Assembly (NCBI RefSeq): GCF_008806385.1
Contig: NZ_VZZK01000015.1
Location: 1 to 64,000 of the forward strand
Reading direction: 5' to 3'
Origin: Methylobacterium soli
GTDB lineage: Bacteria > Pseudomonadota > Alphaproteobacteria > Rhizobiales > Beijerinckiaceae
Length of the DNA: 64,000 bases
A model generated the notes under the pieces. It searched no databases, was not told the origin of the DNA, and worked only from the letters and a program-made list of their open reading frames with translations. Numbering within the stretch: the first letter of the stretch is position 1; every line of letters begins with the position of its first letter. Shown piece after piece: positions 26,023-34,215 of the stretch. The translations under genes were made by a program, and so were the position numbers.

Positions 26023-27636
26023 CTACTCCACCACCAGCTTGTAGCTCTGCCCGACCCGCAGCACCGCGCCGCGCTCCAGGCCGTTGAGGACGAGGAAGCG
26101 GTCGAGGGCGCGGTCGGACACCGCCATGCGCTGGGCGAGCTCCTCCGGATTCGTGGAGGCCGCCGGGACGATCTGGATGCGCAGGGGCTTGAGGGAGCGG
26201 GTCTCGTCCGGGGAGACGGCCGAGAGGCTCCCGGTCCAGCGCCGGAAAGCGGGATCGGGGTCGGTGGCGCCCTTGGCGGCCATGATCATCCGGAAGGTGG
26301 CCTCGCCGACCCGGATCGCCGCGAGGCGGAAGGTCCAATCCTTGCCGCGCGAGACCGCCACGACGGCCGGGTGGCCCGCGATGGTGCGGCTCTCCACCGA
26401 GCCCGCCTCGATCGCGTCGTTCCAGGTCGCCTTCAGCACCTCGTCGAGGCCCTGGTCGGGCTTGGCCTCGACCTGATCGAACAGCAGGCGGCGGCTGCCC
26501 TCGTTGGTGGTGCCGAGCACCGCATTCTTGGTGTTCTCGATGGTGAAGCCGTCGGGCACCTCGAAGGCGATGCCGAGGCTCGGATGCAGGAAGCGGCGCC
26601 CGCGCACCACGCCCTCACCCGGATTGTCGCCGTAGGCGATCCCGTCGATGGCCGCGAGGTAGCGGGCCCGGTCGTCGGTGCCGACGCCCGGCGCACCGAT
26701 GCGGCGCGCCGCCCGGGTGACGAGGGCGATGCGCTCGGCCGTGCCCGGATGGGTCGCCAGCATGTCGGGCTCGCCGGCGCTGCCGGCGCCGGTCTTGAGC
26801 GCGATGGTGCGGTTGAGCGCGGTGAGGAAGCGGCCTGCCCCGAAGGGATCGTAGCCCGCGCCCGCGAGGGTGCGCACGCCGACGCCGTCGGCCTCGAGCT
26901 CCTGCTCGCGGGAGAAGCGCGCCAGGGCAAAGCGCGACTGGTTCTGCAGCTGCGCGCCGGTGGCGGGATCGTTCAGGACGTCGGCCACGACCCGGCTGAC
27001 GAGCTGCGAGCGCAGCTCCAGCTCGGTCCGGGCATTGGCGTGGCTGAGGGTGACATGCGCGATCTCGTGGGCCAGCACCGCGGCGATCTCCGAGGTGTCG
27101 CTCGCCAGCGCGACGAGGCCGCGGGTGGCGTAGAGCCGGCCGTTCGGCAGCGCGAAGGCGTTGACCACCGGGGAATCGAGCAGGGTGACGATGTAGGCCT
27201 GGTCCGGCCGGTCGCTCGCCTTCACGAGCCGGTCCGTGACCTCCGAGACGAGGCGCAGCGTGGCCGGCGCCCTGTACTCGCCCCCGAAGGAGGCGACGAG
27301 CTTGGCGTGGTCGGCATCCGAGACGGTGCGGGCCCGGCCGGTGGTGCGCGGCGCCTCCGCCGGCACCGTGACGGCGACCGGCGTCAGGACCGCGCCGGTG
27401 TGATCGCCGGCGCAGGCCGAGAGCGCCAGGCTGAGGGCGATGAGGCCCAGGCGGCGCGCAGGCGCCGCAAGCCCGCTCGCAGGCGCCGCAAGCCCGCGCG
27501 CAGGCGCCGCAAGCCCGCGCGCAGGCGCCGCAAGCCCGCGCGCAGGCGCCGCAAGCCCGCGCGCAGGCGCCGCAAGCCCGCGCGGGCCGGCCGGCCCCCG
27601 GTTCGATCCCCAGGCTCGCGTCTCAACCCCGCCCAT
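26023..27636 (-). CDS. M48-family metalloprotease lipoprotein with LysM-like end
   Basis: The 537-aa protein has an unusual N-terminus: about six GLAAPAR heptads (19-61) before the hydrophobic signal core and lipobox LSAC. The M48 domain follows, with zinc motif HEIAH (190-194) and the third ligand Glu in REQELEADGVG. The C-terminal 60 residues (NPEELAQRMAVSD, 'FLVLNGLERGAVLRVGQSYK') look LysM-like, as in BepA-related or YfgC-like proteases. It likely degrades or assembles outer-membrane proteins in the periplasm. It lies 5 bases downstream of the thermonuclease-like gene. Confidence 0.88.
   Translation of the reverse strand: MGGVETRAWGSNRGPAGPRGLAAPARGLAAPARGLAAPARGLAAPARGLAAPASGLAAPARRLGLIALSLALSACAGDHTGAVLTPVAVTVPAEAPRTTGRARTVSDADHAKLVASFGGEYRAPATLRLVSEVTDRLVKASDRPDQAYIVTLLDSPVVNAFALPNGRLYATRGLVALASDTSEIAAVLAHEIAHVTLSHANARTELELRSQLVSRVVADVLNDPATGAQLQNQSRFALARFSREQELEADGVGVRTLAGAGYDPFGAGRFLTALNRTIALKTGAGSAGEPDMLATHPGTAERIALVTRAARRIGAPGVGTDDRARYLAAIDGIAYGDNPGEGVVRGRRFLHPSLGIAFEVPDGFTIENTKNAVLGTTNEGSRRLLFDQVEAKPDQGLDEVLKATWNDAIEAGSVESRTIAGHPAVVAVSRGKDWTFRLAAIRVGEATFRMIMAAKGATDPDPAFRRWTGSLSAVSPDETRSLKPLRIQIVPAASTNPEELAQRMAVSDRALDRFLVLNGLERGAVLRVGQSYKLVVE
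27457..27582 (-). repeat. Six 21-bp tandem units in the M48 gene
   Basis: The unit, CGCAGGCGCCGCAAGCCCGCG on the + strand (21 bases, positions 27541-27561 for example), occurs six times in exact 21-base register. One copy ends in T instead of G. Read leftwards each unit encodes one GLAAPAR heptad, so copy-number change keeps the reading frame. Confidence 0.92.
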
Positions 27637-27641
27637 GCCGA

Positions 27642-28511
27642 TCAGCGCCGCAGCGCCCGCTCCCTCTCCGGACCCGCCTGCGGGTCCTCGCCTCGTTCGT
27701 CGTCGTCGCCCAGAACCTCGATCATCTCGGCGCTGGCGACATCCATGACCGGTCCGCGCCCGATCTCGATGATGCCGCGAACCCGCACGACCCGACCCTT
27801 CAGCCCCGCCGCACTCAAACCATGTTCCTGCAGCCGGCGCCAAGTGCGCTTCGACACGATCACGGTCAAGCCGTCCTCGCCCCGGCGCACGAAGTCGAGA
27901 TAAGTCCGTGCCGAGCGCTCGCCGACCCCGACGATGCGCCCCCGCGCCACCACGAAGCGCCCGGCCGCCGCGCGGAGCGCCGCGCCGTCTTGCGCGCCGG
28001 GCCCGGGCGCGCCCCAGAGGCCGAGCCCGGCCCGGCGCGCGCCCTCCTCCAGGGCAAGGAGGCCGGGGCGGCAGAGCACGTCCCCCTCCCCCGCATCGAC
28101 CTGCGCGAGACCGGCGCGAATCAGGCCGCCGGCGAGATCGGTCGGCTCGCCGCCCGCATCCTCCGGGTCCAGGATCGCGTCGATGCGGCTCCGGCCCCAG
28201 CGGTCGGGCTCGCCCCGGGCCGTCACCGTCAGGGACCGGCCGCGATGCCGATCGAGCCAAGCGGCGGCGCTCGCGGCGGCGGCCGGATCCTCCGGCCAAT
28301 GCAGCGAGCCGAGGAGCACGCGGGCGCCGGAGGCCAGCGCGATCTCGCCGCGGGGGCCGAGGCGGTCGAGCGAATCGGTGCGGGAGGCCGCCGCACGGCA
28401 TTCCGCCGGCCCGGCCCGCGGCGCCGCGCGCGCCGGGCCCGGGACGGGGCCCCAAGCGGCCGCCAGGGCCGTTGCCGCCGCGGCGAACCGGATTGCCCCC
28501 TGCCCCGCCAT
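27642..28511 (-). CDS. Thermonuclease-like (SNase-fold) exported protein
   Basis: The 289-aa protein starts with a signal peptide (FAAAATALAAAWGPVPG region). A staphylococcal-nuclease-like domain at about 55-165 shows GGLIRAGLAQVDAG, CRPGLLALEEGARRAGLGLWG. A second beta-rich domain with OB-like features (GRFVVARGRIVGVGERSART, then GRVVRVRGIIEIGRGPVMD) follows. Classical nuclease catalytic Arg/Asp/Glu residues are not clearly all kept, so activity is uncertain. The ATG at 28511 is chosen by the signal peptide. It is probably co-transcribed with the M48 protease. Confidence 0.75.
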   Translation of the reverse strand: MAGQGAIRFAAAATALAAAWGPVPGPARAAPRAGPAECRAAASRTDSLDRLGPRGEIALASGARVLLGSLHWPEDPAAAASAAAWLDRHRGRSLTVTARGEPDRWGRSRIDAILDPEDAGGEPTDLAGGLIRAGLAQVDAGEGDVLCRPGLLALEEGARRAGLGLWGAPGPGAQDGAALRAAAGRFVVARGRIVGVGERSARTYLDFVRRGEDGLTVIVSKRTWRRLQEHGLSAAGLKGRVVRVRGIIEIGRGPVMDVASAEMIEVLGDDDERGEDPQAGPERERALRR

Positions 28512-28585
28512 CGATCCCCTGCCTGCCGCGCGCGCCCCGAGCCCTCGCCCGCAGGAATGCGTTGTCCCCGACAATCGCACTCTGA

Positions 28586-28628
28586 CGCAAAACCGCGTCG
28601 GCGGCCCGGCCGACGCCGCCGTTTTGCG
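28586..28628. terminator. Long hairpin with A- and T-tracts
   Basis: GCAAAACCGCGTCGGC pairs with the downstream GCCGACG-CCGCC-GTTTTGC, with a 3-base offset in the middle, so a GC-rich stem is framed by AAAA before and TTTT after. This is a bidirectional terminator shape, placed in the divergent gap between 28511 and 28872. A second small GCGCC/GGCGC hairpin follows at 28626-28645. Confidence 0.5.
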
Positions 28629-28871
28629 CCGCCTGCGGCAGGCGCGTCACACCACCCAGGCACCACGCCGGCGCATCTCGCCAGGCAAACCCTTCGACGA
28701 TCGTCCGCGGTGCATCCTCGGCAGCGCGTCCGGCCTACGCCCGGTCTGCCGCGCGATTGGCGCGAAATCGGGGCCGGCGGCTGCCGGACGGCCCCGCCCC
28801 GGGCCTTTGGTGCGGTTTCACCCGCGCCCGGCTATTGTGTCTTTCTACACAATGGGACACATCACCTCCCG

Positions 28872-29195
28872 ATGCCCAACGACGCCGACCTCTCCTCCGG
28901 TGATCTCGTGCCGGCCCTTCCCCCGGGGCCGGGCCAGCTCGACGCCTGGTGCGCCGACGAGCTGGAGAAGGCGGCGGCCTGCCTCGAGGATGTCGGACAG
29001 CGCGCCATGGCGGCGAGCGTGCGCGGCATCGGCATCCTCCATCGCGTGAAGGCCCTGGAACTCGACCTGCGCCGGCTCGACCGGCCGGCGGATCCGGCGT
29101 CGGACGCCCCCGTGCCGGCGCCGGGGGACACGCTCCCGATCCGGTTGGCCTCGCCCGGGGATGATGGTAAGGACGGGACGGTTCAGTCTCCGTAG
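28872..29195 (+). CDS. Hypothetical protein overlapping the tRNA-Arg start
   Basis: The 107-aa frame has a well-behaved acidic/helical middle (ELEKAAACLEDVGQRAMAAS, VRGIGILHRVKALELDLRRL) and a Pro/Asp-rich tail. No domain is recognised. Its TAG stop (29193-29195) is formed by bases 8-10 of the downstream tRNA-Arg gene, so the frame overlaps the tRNA by 10 bases. That is unusual and lowers confidence in the exact end. No strong ribosome-binding site is visible before the ATG. Confidence 0.5.
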   Translation: MPNDADLSSGDLVPALPPGPGQLDAWCADELEKAAACLEDVGQRAMAASVRGIGILHRVKALELDLRRLDRPADPASDAPVPAPGDTLPIRLASPGDDGKDGTVQSP

Positions 29196-29513
29196 CTCAG
29201 CTGGACAGAGCACAGGTTTCCTAAAGACAGGAATTGGGCGCCGCGCCGGGAAACCACGCGGCGGATCCGCTCAAATTCGGGGAAAGCTTCCGGCGCGCCC
29301 GTCGCGCCCTGCCGATCCCGAGCCAAGCCTGGACCGCGAGGTCTCCAGGAAGGTGTAGAGACTAGACGGGCGGCACCTAACGGCCCCGCGCTGGCGCGGG
29401 ACCCACGGTGAAGGGATAGTCCAGGCCACGAACGCCCGGCATGCCGGGCGGCGGCGAAAGCCGAAGTGGTATGAAACCTGGGGTCGCAGGTTCGAGCCCT
29501 GCCGGGGACGCCA
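29186..29513 (+). tRNA. tRNA-Arg (anticodon CCU) with group I intron
   Basis: Exon 1 (29186-29222) has the acceptor strand GTCTCCG, the D arm and the anticodon arm as far as TTTCCT. Exon 2 (29474-29513) starts AAACCTG, closing the anticodon stem, and carries the variable loop, GGTTCGAGCC T arm, CGGGGAC acceptor strand and encoded CCA. Joined, they form a normal cloverleaf with anticodon CCU that reads AGG. The intron sits directly after the third anticodon base, the same site as the known Agrobacterium tRNA-Arg(CCU) intron. Confidence 0.92.
29223..29473 (+). ncRNA. Group I self-splicing intron (251 nt)
   Basis: All four core elements are visible in order: P at 29274-29287 (AATTCGGGGAAAGC), Q at 29314-29328 (GATCCCGAGCCAAGC), R at 29353-29369 (GTGTAGAGACTAGACGG) and S at 29411-29422 (AAGGGATAGTCC). 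The upstream exon ends in T and the intron ends in G, as group I splicing requires. It carries no homing endonuclease frame. It most resembles subgroup IC3 tRNA introns. I could not settle the exact internal guide pairing. Confidence 0.9.
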
Positions 29514-29717
29514 ACCTTCGCGTCATTGCGTGACTTGGCCATGCGTGGATCGGCGGCCGGCAGCGGCCGCCGACCGCGTTCCGTGCTATAGTCCGGCAGG
29601 TTGAGTACGTATTCGGACGTCGCCATCGTGACAAAGCCGCAACGGAACCTTAAGCGTAAGCCCGCGGAACCGCGGACTCGCGCGACCGGCGGCTGAGGTG
29701 AGCGTACGAGACACTCC

Positions 29718-30128
29718 ATGGCTGGACAGAAGACCGATCAGCGGGACGCCTATATCGGGCAGCGCATCGCCGAGGAGCGCCGCCGGGCCTCGCTGACGCA
29801 GCGGCGCGTCGCCCAGAGCTTCGGCATGTCGGCGGCCCAGCTCCAGAAATACGAGAAGGGCACGAACCGCATCAGCGCCGTGCATCTCGAGATCCTGGCG
29901 CGGATGACCGGCGTGCCGCTCGACCACTTCTTCCAGGGCATGAAGCGCCTCGACGACATTCCCCTCGAAGGCTTCGGCGAGGACCGGCAGCAGCCCTATT
30001 CCGGCGAGAGCGAGTGGCAGGGCCTCGTCGAGGTCGTGGCGCGCCATGTCGACGAGCATTTCTCGGACGCCTCCCGGCGCGATCTCGCCGCCGCCATCCA
30101 CGCCCTCGACCGCAAGCTCAACGGTTGA
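29718..30128 (+). CDS. XRE-family HTH regulator upstream of metK
   Basis: The 136-aa protein has a lambda-repressor-like HTH at about 13-70 ('RIAEERRRASLTQRRVAQSF', GMSAAQLQKYEKGTNRISA) and a short helical C-terminus. It is the regulator regularly found before metK and trmB in Hyphomicrobiales, so it may control methionine/SAM metabolism (inference from conserved order). A gap of 144 bases with its own possible promoter separates it from metK. Confidence 0.92.
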   Translation: MAGQKTDQRDAYIGQRIAEERRRASLTQRRVAQSFGMSAAQLQKYEKGTNRISAVHLEILARMTGVPLDHFFQGMKRLDDIPLEGFGEDRQQPYSGESEWQGLVEVVARHVDEHFSDASRRDLAAAIHALDRKLNG

Positions 30129-30272
30129 TCGGACGGAGAAGTCGTACGTTATAAAGAACGCGTTCGGCAAACCATCTTGACCGGTGCCGGGGCCGGTGCA
30201 AGAAGGCAGCTTCGTCAGACCGGGTCCAGCGCCAGACGCATGAGGGCGCGCCCGCAACCGGGGGTGCATCCC

Positions 30273-31451
30273 ATGCCGCGTTCCGACTACCTCTTCACCA
30301 GCGAATCCGTCTCCGAGGGCCACCCGGACAAGGTGTGCGACCGGATCTCCGACACCGTCGTGGACGCCTATCTGGCGGCGATGCCGGAAGCCCGGCTCGG
30401 CGTCGAGACCCTGGCCACCACGAACCGCATCGTCATCGCGGGCGAGGTGCGCGGGCCGGATTCCGTGACCTTCCGGGACCTCGAGCACCTGACCCGCGAG
30501 GCCGTGCGCGACATCGGCTACGAGCAATCCGGCTTCCACTGGAAGAACAACGACGTCGCGATCCACCTGCACGCGCAATCGGCCGACATCGCGCAGGGCG
30601 TCGACGCCGCCGGCAACAAGGACGAGGGCGCGGGCGACCAGGGCATCATGTTCGGCTACGCCGCCGACGAGACGCCCGAGCTGATGCCGGCCCCGATCTT
30701 CTACGCCCACAAGATCCTCAAGGACCTCGCCGACGCCCGCAAGGCGAAGCAGGGCGACGCGGCCGTGCTCGGCCCCGACGCCAAGAGCCAGGTCACCGTG
30801 CGCTACGCCAACGGCCGCCCGGTCGAGGTGACGCAGATCGTGCTCTCGACGCAGCACCTCGACGAATCCCTCGACTCGGCGGACGTGCGCGCCATCGTGG
30901 AGCCCTACATCCTTAAGGCGCTGCCCGAGGGATGGGTCACCGAGGGCACGGCCTGGCACGTGAACCCGACCGGCAAGTTCGTGATCGGCGGTCCCGACGG
31001 CGATGCCGGCCTCACCGGCCGCAAGATCATCGTGGACACCTATGGCGGCGCGGCGCCCCACGGCGGCGGCGCCTTCTCGGGCAAGGACCCGACCAAGGTG
31101 GACCGCTCGGCGGCCTACGCGGCGCGCTATCTCGCCAAGAACGTGGTGGCGGCGGGCCTCGCCAGCCGGGCCACGATCCAGCTCGCCTACGCCATCGGGG
31201 TGGCCAAGCCCCTCTCGATCTACGTGGACCTGCACGGCACCGGCAAGGTCGACGAGGCCAAGCTCGAAGCCGTCCTGATGGACGCGATCGACCTCTCGCC
31301 CCGCGGCATCCGGACCAAGCTCGGCCTCAACAAGCCGATCTACGCGCGGACCTCGGCCTACGGGCATTTCGGCCGGGCGCCGGAGGCGGATGGGGGCTTC
31401 TCCTGGGAGCGCACCGACCTCGCCGCCAGCCTCAAATCCTCCCTCTCCTGA
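30273..31451 (+). CDS. metK: S-adenosylmethionine synthetase
   Basis: MetK makes S-adenosylmethionine from methionine and ATP. The 392-aa protein shows all three family signatures: [12 protein letters not shown] at 16-27, [12 protein letters not shown] and [19 protein letters not shown]. The ATG at 30273 begins [20 protein letters not shown], the usual N-terminus; the longer upstream frame is not conserved-looking. The 144-base leader has a small ACCGGTG/GCCGGT hairpin but I could not match it to any SAM riboswitch class. trmB follows after 7 bases. Confidence 0.97.
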   Translation: MPRSDYLFTSESVSEGHPDKVCDRISDTVVDAYLAAMPEARLGVETLATTNRIVIAGEVRGPDSVTFRDLEHLTREAVRDIGYEQSGFHWKNNDVAIHLHAQSADIAQGVDAAGNKDEGAGDQGIMFGYAADETPELMPAPIFYAHKILKDLADARKAKQGDAAVLGPDAKSQVTVRYANGRPVEVTQIVLSTQHLDESLDSADVRAIVEPYILKALPEGWVTEGTAWHVNPTGKFVIGGPDGDAGLTGRKIIVDTYGGAAPHGGGAFSGKDPTKVDRSAAYAARYLAKNVVAAGLASRATIQLAYAIGVAKPLSIYVDLHGTGKVDEAKLEAVLMDAIDLSPRGIRTKLGLNKPIYARTSAYGHFGRAPEADGGFSWERTDLAASLKSSLS

Positions 31452-31458
31452 GCCCAGC

Positions 31459-32238
31459 ATGGCCGGGGGGGACGAGAGCCCTCCCGGACCGGGCGAGGGC
31501 GATCCGCCGATGGAGGGCCCGGAGCGGGCCTTCTTCGGCCGCCGCAAGGGCAAGCGCCTGCGGGGCGGGCAGGAGCAGCGTCTCGCGGAACTGCTGCCGA
31601 AGCTGCGGGTGAGCCTGCCGCCGGACGGGGCGCGCCTCGACCCCGCGGGCCTGTTCCCGGAGCAGAAGCGCGCCTATTGGCTGGAGATCGGCTTCGGCGG
31701 CGGCGAGCACCTCGCCGCCCAGGCCGCCCGCCATCCCGAGATCGGCTTCATCGGGGCCGAGCCCTTCGTCAACGGCGTGGTCAAGCTCCTGCGCGCGATC
31801 GACGACCAGGCGCTCGCCAATGTGCGCATCCGCGACGAGGACGTCACGGCCTTGCTGGCTGCCTTGCCGGATGCCTGCCTCGACCGGGTCTACCTGCTCT
31901 ATCCCGATCCCTGGCCGAAGCGCCGCCAGCGCAAGCGCCGCTTCGTCTCGGACGCGTCGCTCGCCGAGATCGCCCGGGTGCTGCGGCCCGGCGGCCTGTT
32001 CCGCTTCGCCAGCGACATCGACGATTACGCCGGCTGGACCCTCGTGCGCGCCGCCCGCTGCCGGGCATTGCGCTGGAATGCGGCGCGGGCGGCGGACTGG
32101 ACGAATCCCTACCCGGACTGGCCCGGCACCCGCTACGAGGCCAAGGCCGTTGCGGCGGGACGGCGCCCCACTTACCTGGAATTCGTGCGCGAGACCCATC
32201 CCGTGGCCGCCCCCGATGCGGCCGGATCCCTCGCGTGA
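31459..32238 (+). CDS. trmB: tRNA (guanine-N7-)-methyltransferase
   Basis: TrmB methylates G46 in the tRNA variable loop using SAM. The 259-aa protein has FFGRRKGKRLR near the N-terminus, the SAM motif LEIGFGGGEHLAAQA, GAEPFVNGVVKLL, and the hallmark YLLYPDPWPKRRQRKRRFVS, plus TRYEAKAVAAGR. An initial Gly/Pro-rich segment precedes the conserved part, so the true start may be at 31510 instead of 31459. It is in an operon with metK, which supplies its cofactor. Confidence 0.94.
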   Translation: MAGGDESPPGPGEGDPPMEGPERAFFGRRKGKRLRGGQEQRLAELLPKLRVSLPPDGARLDPAGLFPEQKRAYWLEIGFGGGEHLAAQAARHPEIGFIGAEPFVNGVVKLLRAIDDQALANVRIRDEDVTALLAALPDACLDRVYLLYPDPWPKRRQRKRRFVSDASLAEIARVLRPGGLFRFASDIDDYAGWTLVRAARCRALRWNAARAADWTNPYPDWPGTRYEAKAVAAGRRPTYLEFVRETHPVAAPDAAGSLA

Positions 32239-32385
32239 GCGGACAGAAGCCGTTGAAGGTGTGGCCGCGCACGCCTGCGGCGCCGCGACGGTCTTGCCGC
32301 TGCAGAGCTTGACGTTCATCCTATGCGGGGCTTCCCGGCGGTGAGGGATCAGTCCCGCGGGCGAAGGTGCGGATTGGGCGACAGG

Positions 32386-34134
32386 GTGGATCACGACCCC
32401 ACTGCGAGCACGATCGACCTGCATCGCGCGGCCTTCGAGGAGGCCGCGGTCGGTCTCGCCGTCGTCTCGGCGCACGATCATTCCGTGCCCGGCCTCGCCC
32501 CCCACGAGAGCACCATCCTCGACGCCAACCGGCATCTCTGCCACCTCCTCGGCTACGGCGCGGGCGATCTCGTCGGCATGCCCCTATCCGACCTCCTCGA
32601 CCGCCCGAGCCTCGCGGAGGGAGTGCAGCGCTGGCGCCGGGCCGACGGCCGGCCGATCGACGTGCGGGTGCGCCGCTCGGTGGGCCGCGGCACCACCCTG
32701 GTGGTCGAGGCCATCGACGCCGACGAGGCCGTGCGGGCCGAGCAGAACCGCGAGGCCCTGATCGCGGCGGGTCTCGGCGAGTGGCGCTTCGACAAGCTCA
32801 CGGGCCTCATCACCCTGTCGCGGCGCGCCGGCCAGATCCTCGGGCATCCCCCCGGCCCCTCCCTCACCTGGGGGGACCTCAGCCGGCGCATCGACGAGGC
32901 CGAGACGGCGCGCATCGCGGACGTGGTGCGCGAGGCCATGGCGGCGGGTGAGCCCTATTCCTTCGAGTGCCGCCTGCGCCGGGCGGGCGACGAGCGCGAG
33001 GTCATCATCGGCATCCGCGGCCAGCCCCTGTTCGGGGCGGACGGCACGCTCGCCGGCATGGTCGGGGTGGTGCAGGACATCACCACCCGGGTCGAGGCGC
33101 GCGACGCGCTCCTGGGCCGCGAGCAGCGCCTGCGGGTCGCCACCTCACTCGCGCGCCTCGGCATCTTCGAGTGGCACATGCTCGAGGACCACGCGATCTG
33201 GGAGAATGAGCGCATGTTCGAGATCTTCGGCCGCACGGCCGAGGACGGCACCGTCGGCAAGACCGAGTTCCTGAACGAGCTTCTGCACCCGGAAGACCGC
33301 AAGGCCGTGCGCCAAGCCATCTCGCAGGCTTTGCGCGACGACGAGATCCTGCACGCCACCGGCCGCATCCGCCGCAAGAGCGACGGCGCCTGGCGCACCA
33401 TCGACATGGCGGGCCGCTTCGAGCGCGACGCCCCGAACCGGCTGCCGCGCCGGCTCATCGGCGTCGTCGCGGACGTCACCGACCGGCGCCACGCCGAGGA
33501 GCGCCAGACGCTCCTGATCCGCGAATTGCACCACCGGGTGAAGAACACCCTCGCCACCGTGCAGGCCATCGTCGGCTCGACGGCCCGGACCGCCTCCAGC
33601 ATCGAGAGCTTCTACGAGGCCTTCGTCGGCCGCATCATGTCGCTGGCGCACACCCACTCGGTGCTCACCGAGGACACCTGGCAGACCGCGAGCCTGCGCA
33701 CGCTCCTGGTCAACGAGCTGAAGCCCTACGCGGAGGGCACGATGGAGGATGGGGGCGAGGACCGCATCACCCTGTCCGGCCCGCCGATCGACCTCGCCTC
33801 GGAGATCGCGGTGCCGATCGGCATGGCGATCCATGAGCTCACCACCAACGCGGCGAAGTACGGCGCGCTCTCGACCCGCAGCGGCCGCGTCGCGGTGACC
33901 TGGCAGCTCCTGCCCGGCGGCCCGGCCGGAATGCTGCGCTTCGCCTGGCAGGAGAGCCACGGCCCCCCCGTCCAGCCGCCCCGGCGCCAGGGCTTCGGCT
34001 CGCGGCTGCTGCAGCGGGTGCTGACCACGCAGGTTCAGGCCGAGGTGGAGACCGAGTACCCGCCCGAGGGCTTCCGCCTCACCATGATGGCCCCGCTCCC
34101 GAAGCGCAACGACGCCCTCAACCCGCTGATCTGA
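32386..34134 (+). CDS. PAS-domain sensor histidine kinase, HWE family
   Basis: The 582-aa protein has three PAS-like domains (about 12-105, 120-235 and 245-365), the third with HPEDRKAVRQ. The HWE kinase domain starts at the phosphoacceptor ELHHRVKNTLATVQAIV (His near 383) and continues to HELTTNAAKYGALS. Two spaced arginine/glycine blocks complete the HWE ATP lid. It lacks membrane helices, so it is a cytoplasmic sensor. No response regulator is adjacent. GTG at 32386 was chosen; an ATG at 32323 gives an unlikely basic extension. Confidence 0.88.
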   Translation: MDHDPTASTIDLHRAAFEEAAVGLAVVSAHDHSVPGLAPHESTILDANRHLCHLLGYGAGDLVGMPLSDLLDRPSLAEGVQRWRRADGRPIDVRVRRSVGRGTTLVVEAIDADEAVRAEQNREALIAAGLGEWRFDKLTGLITLSRRAGQILGHPPGPSLTWGDLSRRIDEAETARIADVVREAMAAGEPYSFECRLRRAGDEREVIIGIRGQPLFGADGTLAGMVGVVQDITTRVEARDALLGREQRLRVATSLARLGIFEWHMLEDHAIWENERMFEIFGRTAEDGTVGKTEFLNELLHPEDRKAVRQAISQALRDDEILHATGRIRRKSDGAWRTIDMAGRFERDAPNRLPRRLIGVVADVTDRRHAEERQTLLIRELHHRVKNTLATVQAIVGSTARTASSIESFYEAFVGRIMSLAHTHSVLTEDTWQTASLRTLLVNELKPYAEGTMEDGGEDRITLSGPPIDLASEIAVPIGMAIHELTTNAAKYGALSTRSGRVAVTWQLLPGGPAGMLRFAWQESHGPPVQPPRRQGFGSRLLQRVLTTQVQAEVETEYPPEGFRLTMMAPLPKRNDALNPLI

Positions 34135-34215
34135 CGGACGCGGCCGGGGGCGGCAGACCTCAGGTGCCCCGCATCGCCAAGGAAGGGCCCGGCCTGGAGG
34201 GCGGGGCCGACCGGC

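Noticed and set aside
29223..29473. Possible tmRNA
   Set aside because: A tRNA-like start and end around an insert suggested tmRNA, but there is no tag frame, and P, Q, R, S intron elements and a CCU anticodon loop fit an intron-containing tRNA-Arg.
30129..30272. SAM riboswitch in the metK leader
   Set aside because: A small hairpin is present but no conserved SAM-I, SAM-II or SAM/SAH core could be matched by eye; an Rfam search would be needed.
29586..31553. 655-codon open frame opposite the XRE regulator and metK
   Set aside because: Antisense shadow of two clear genes; no family resemblance.
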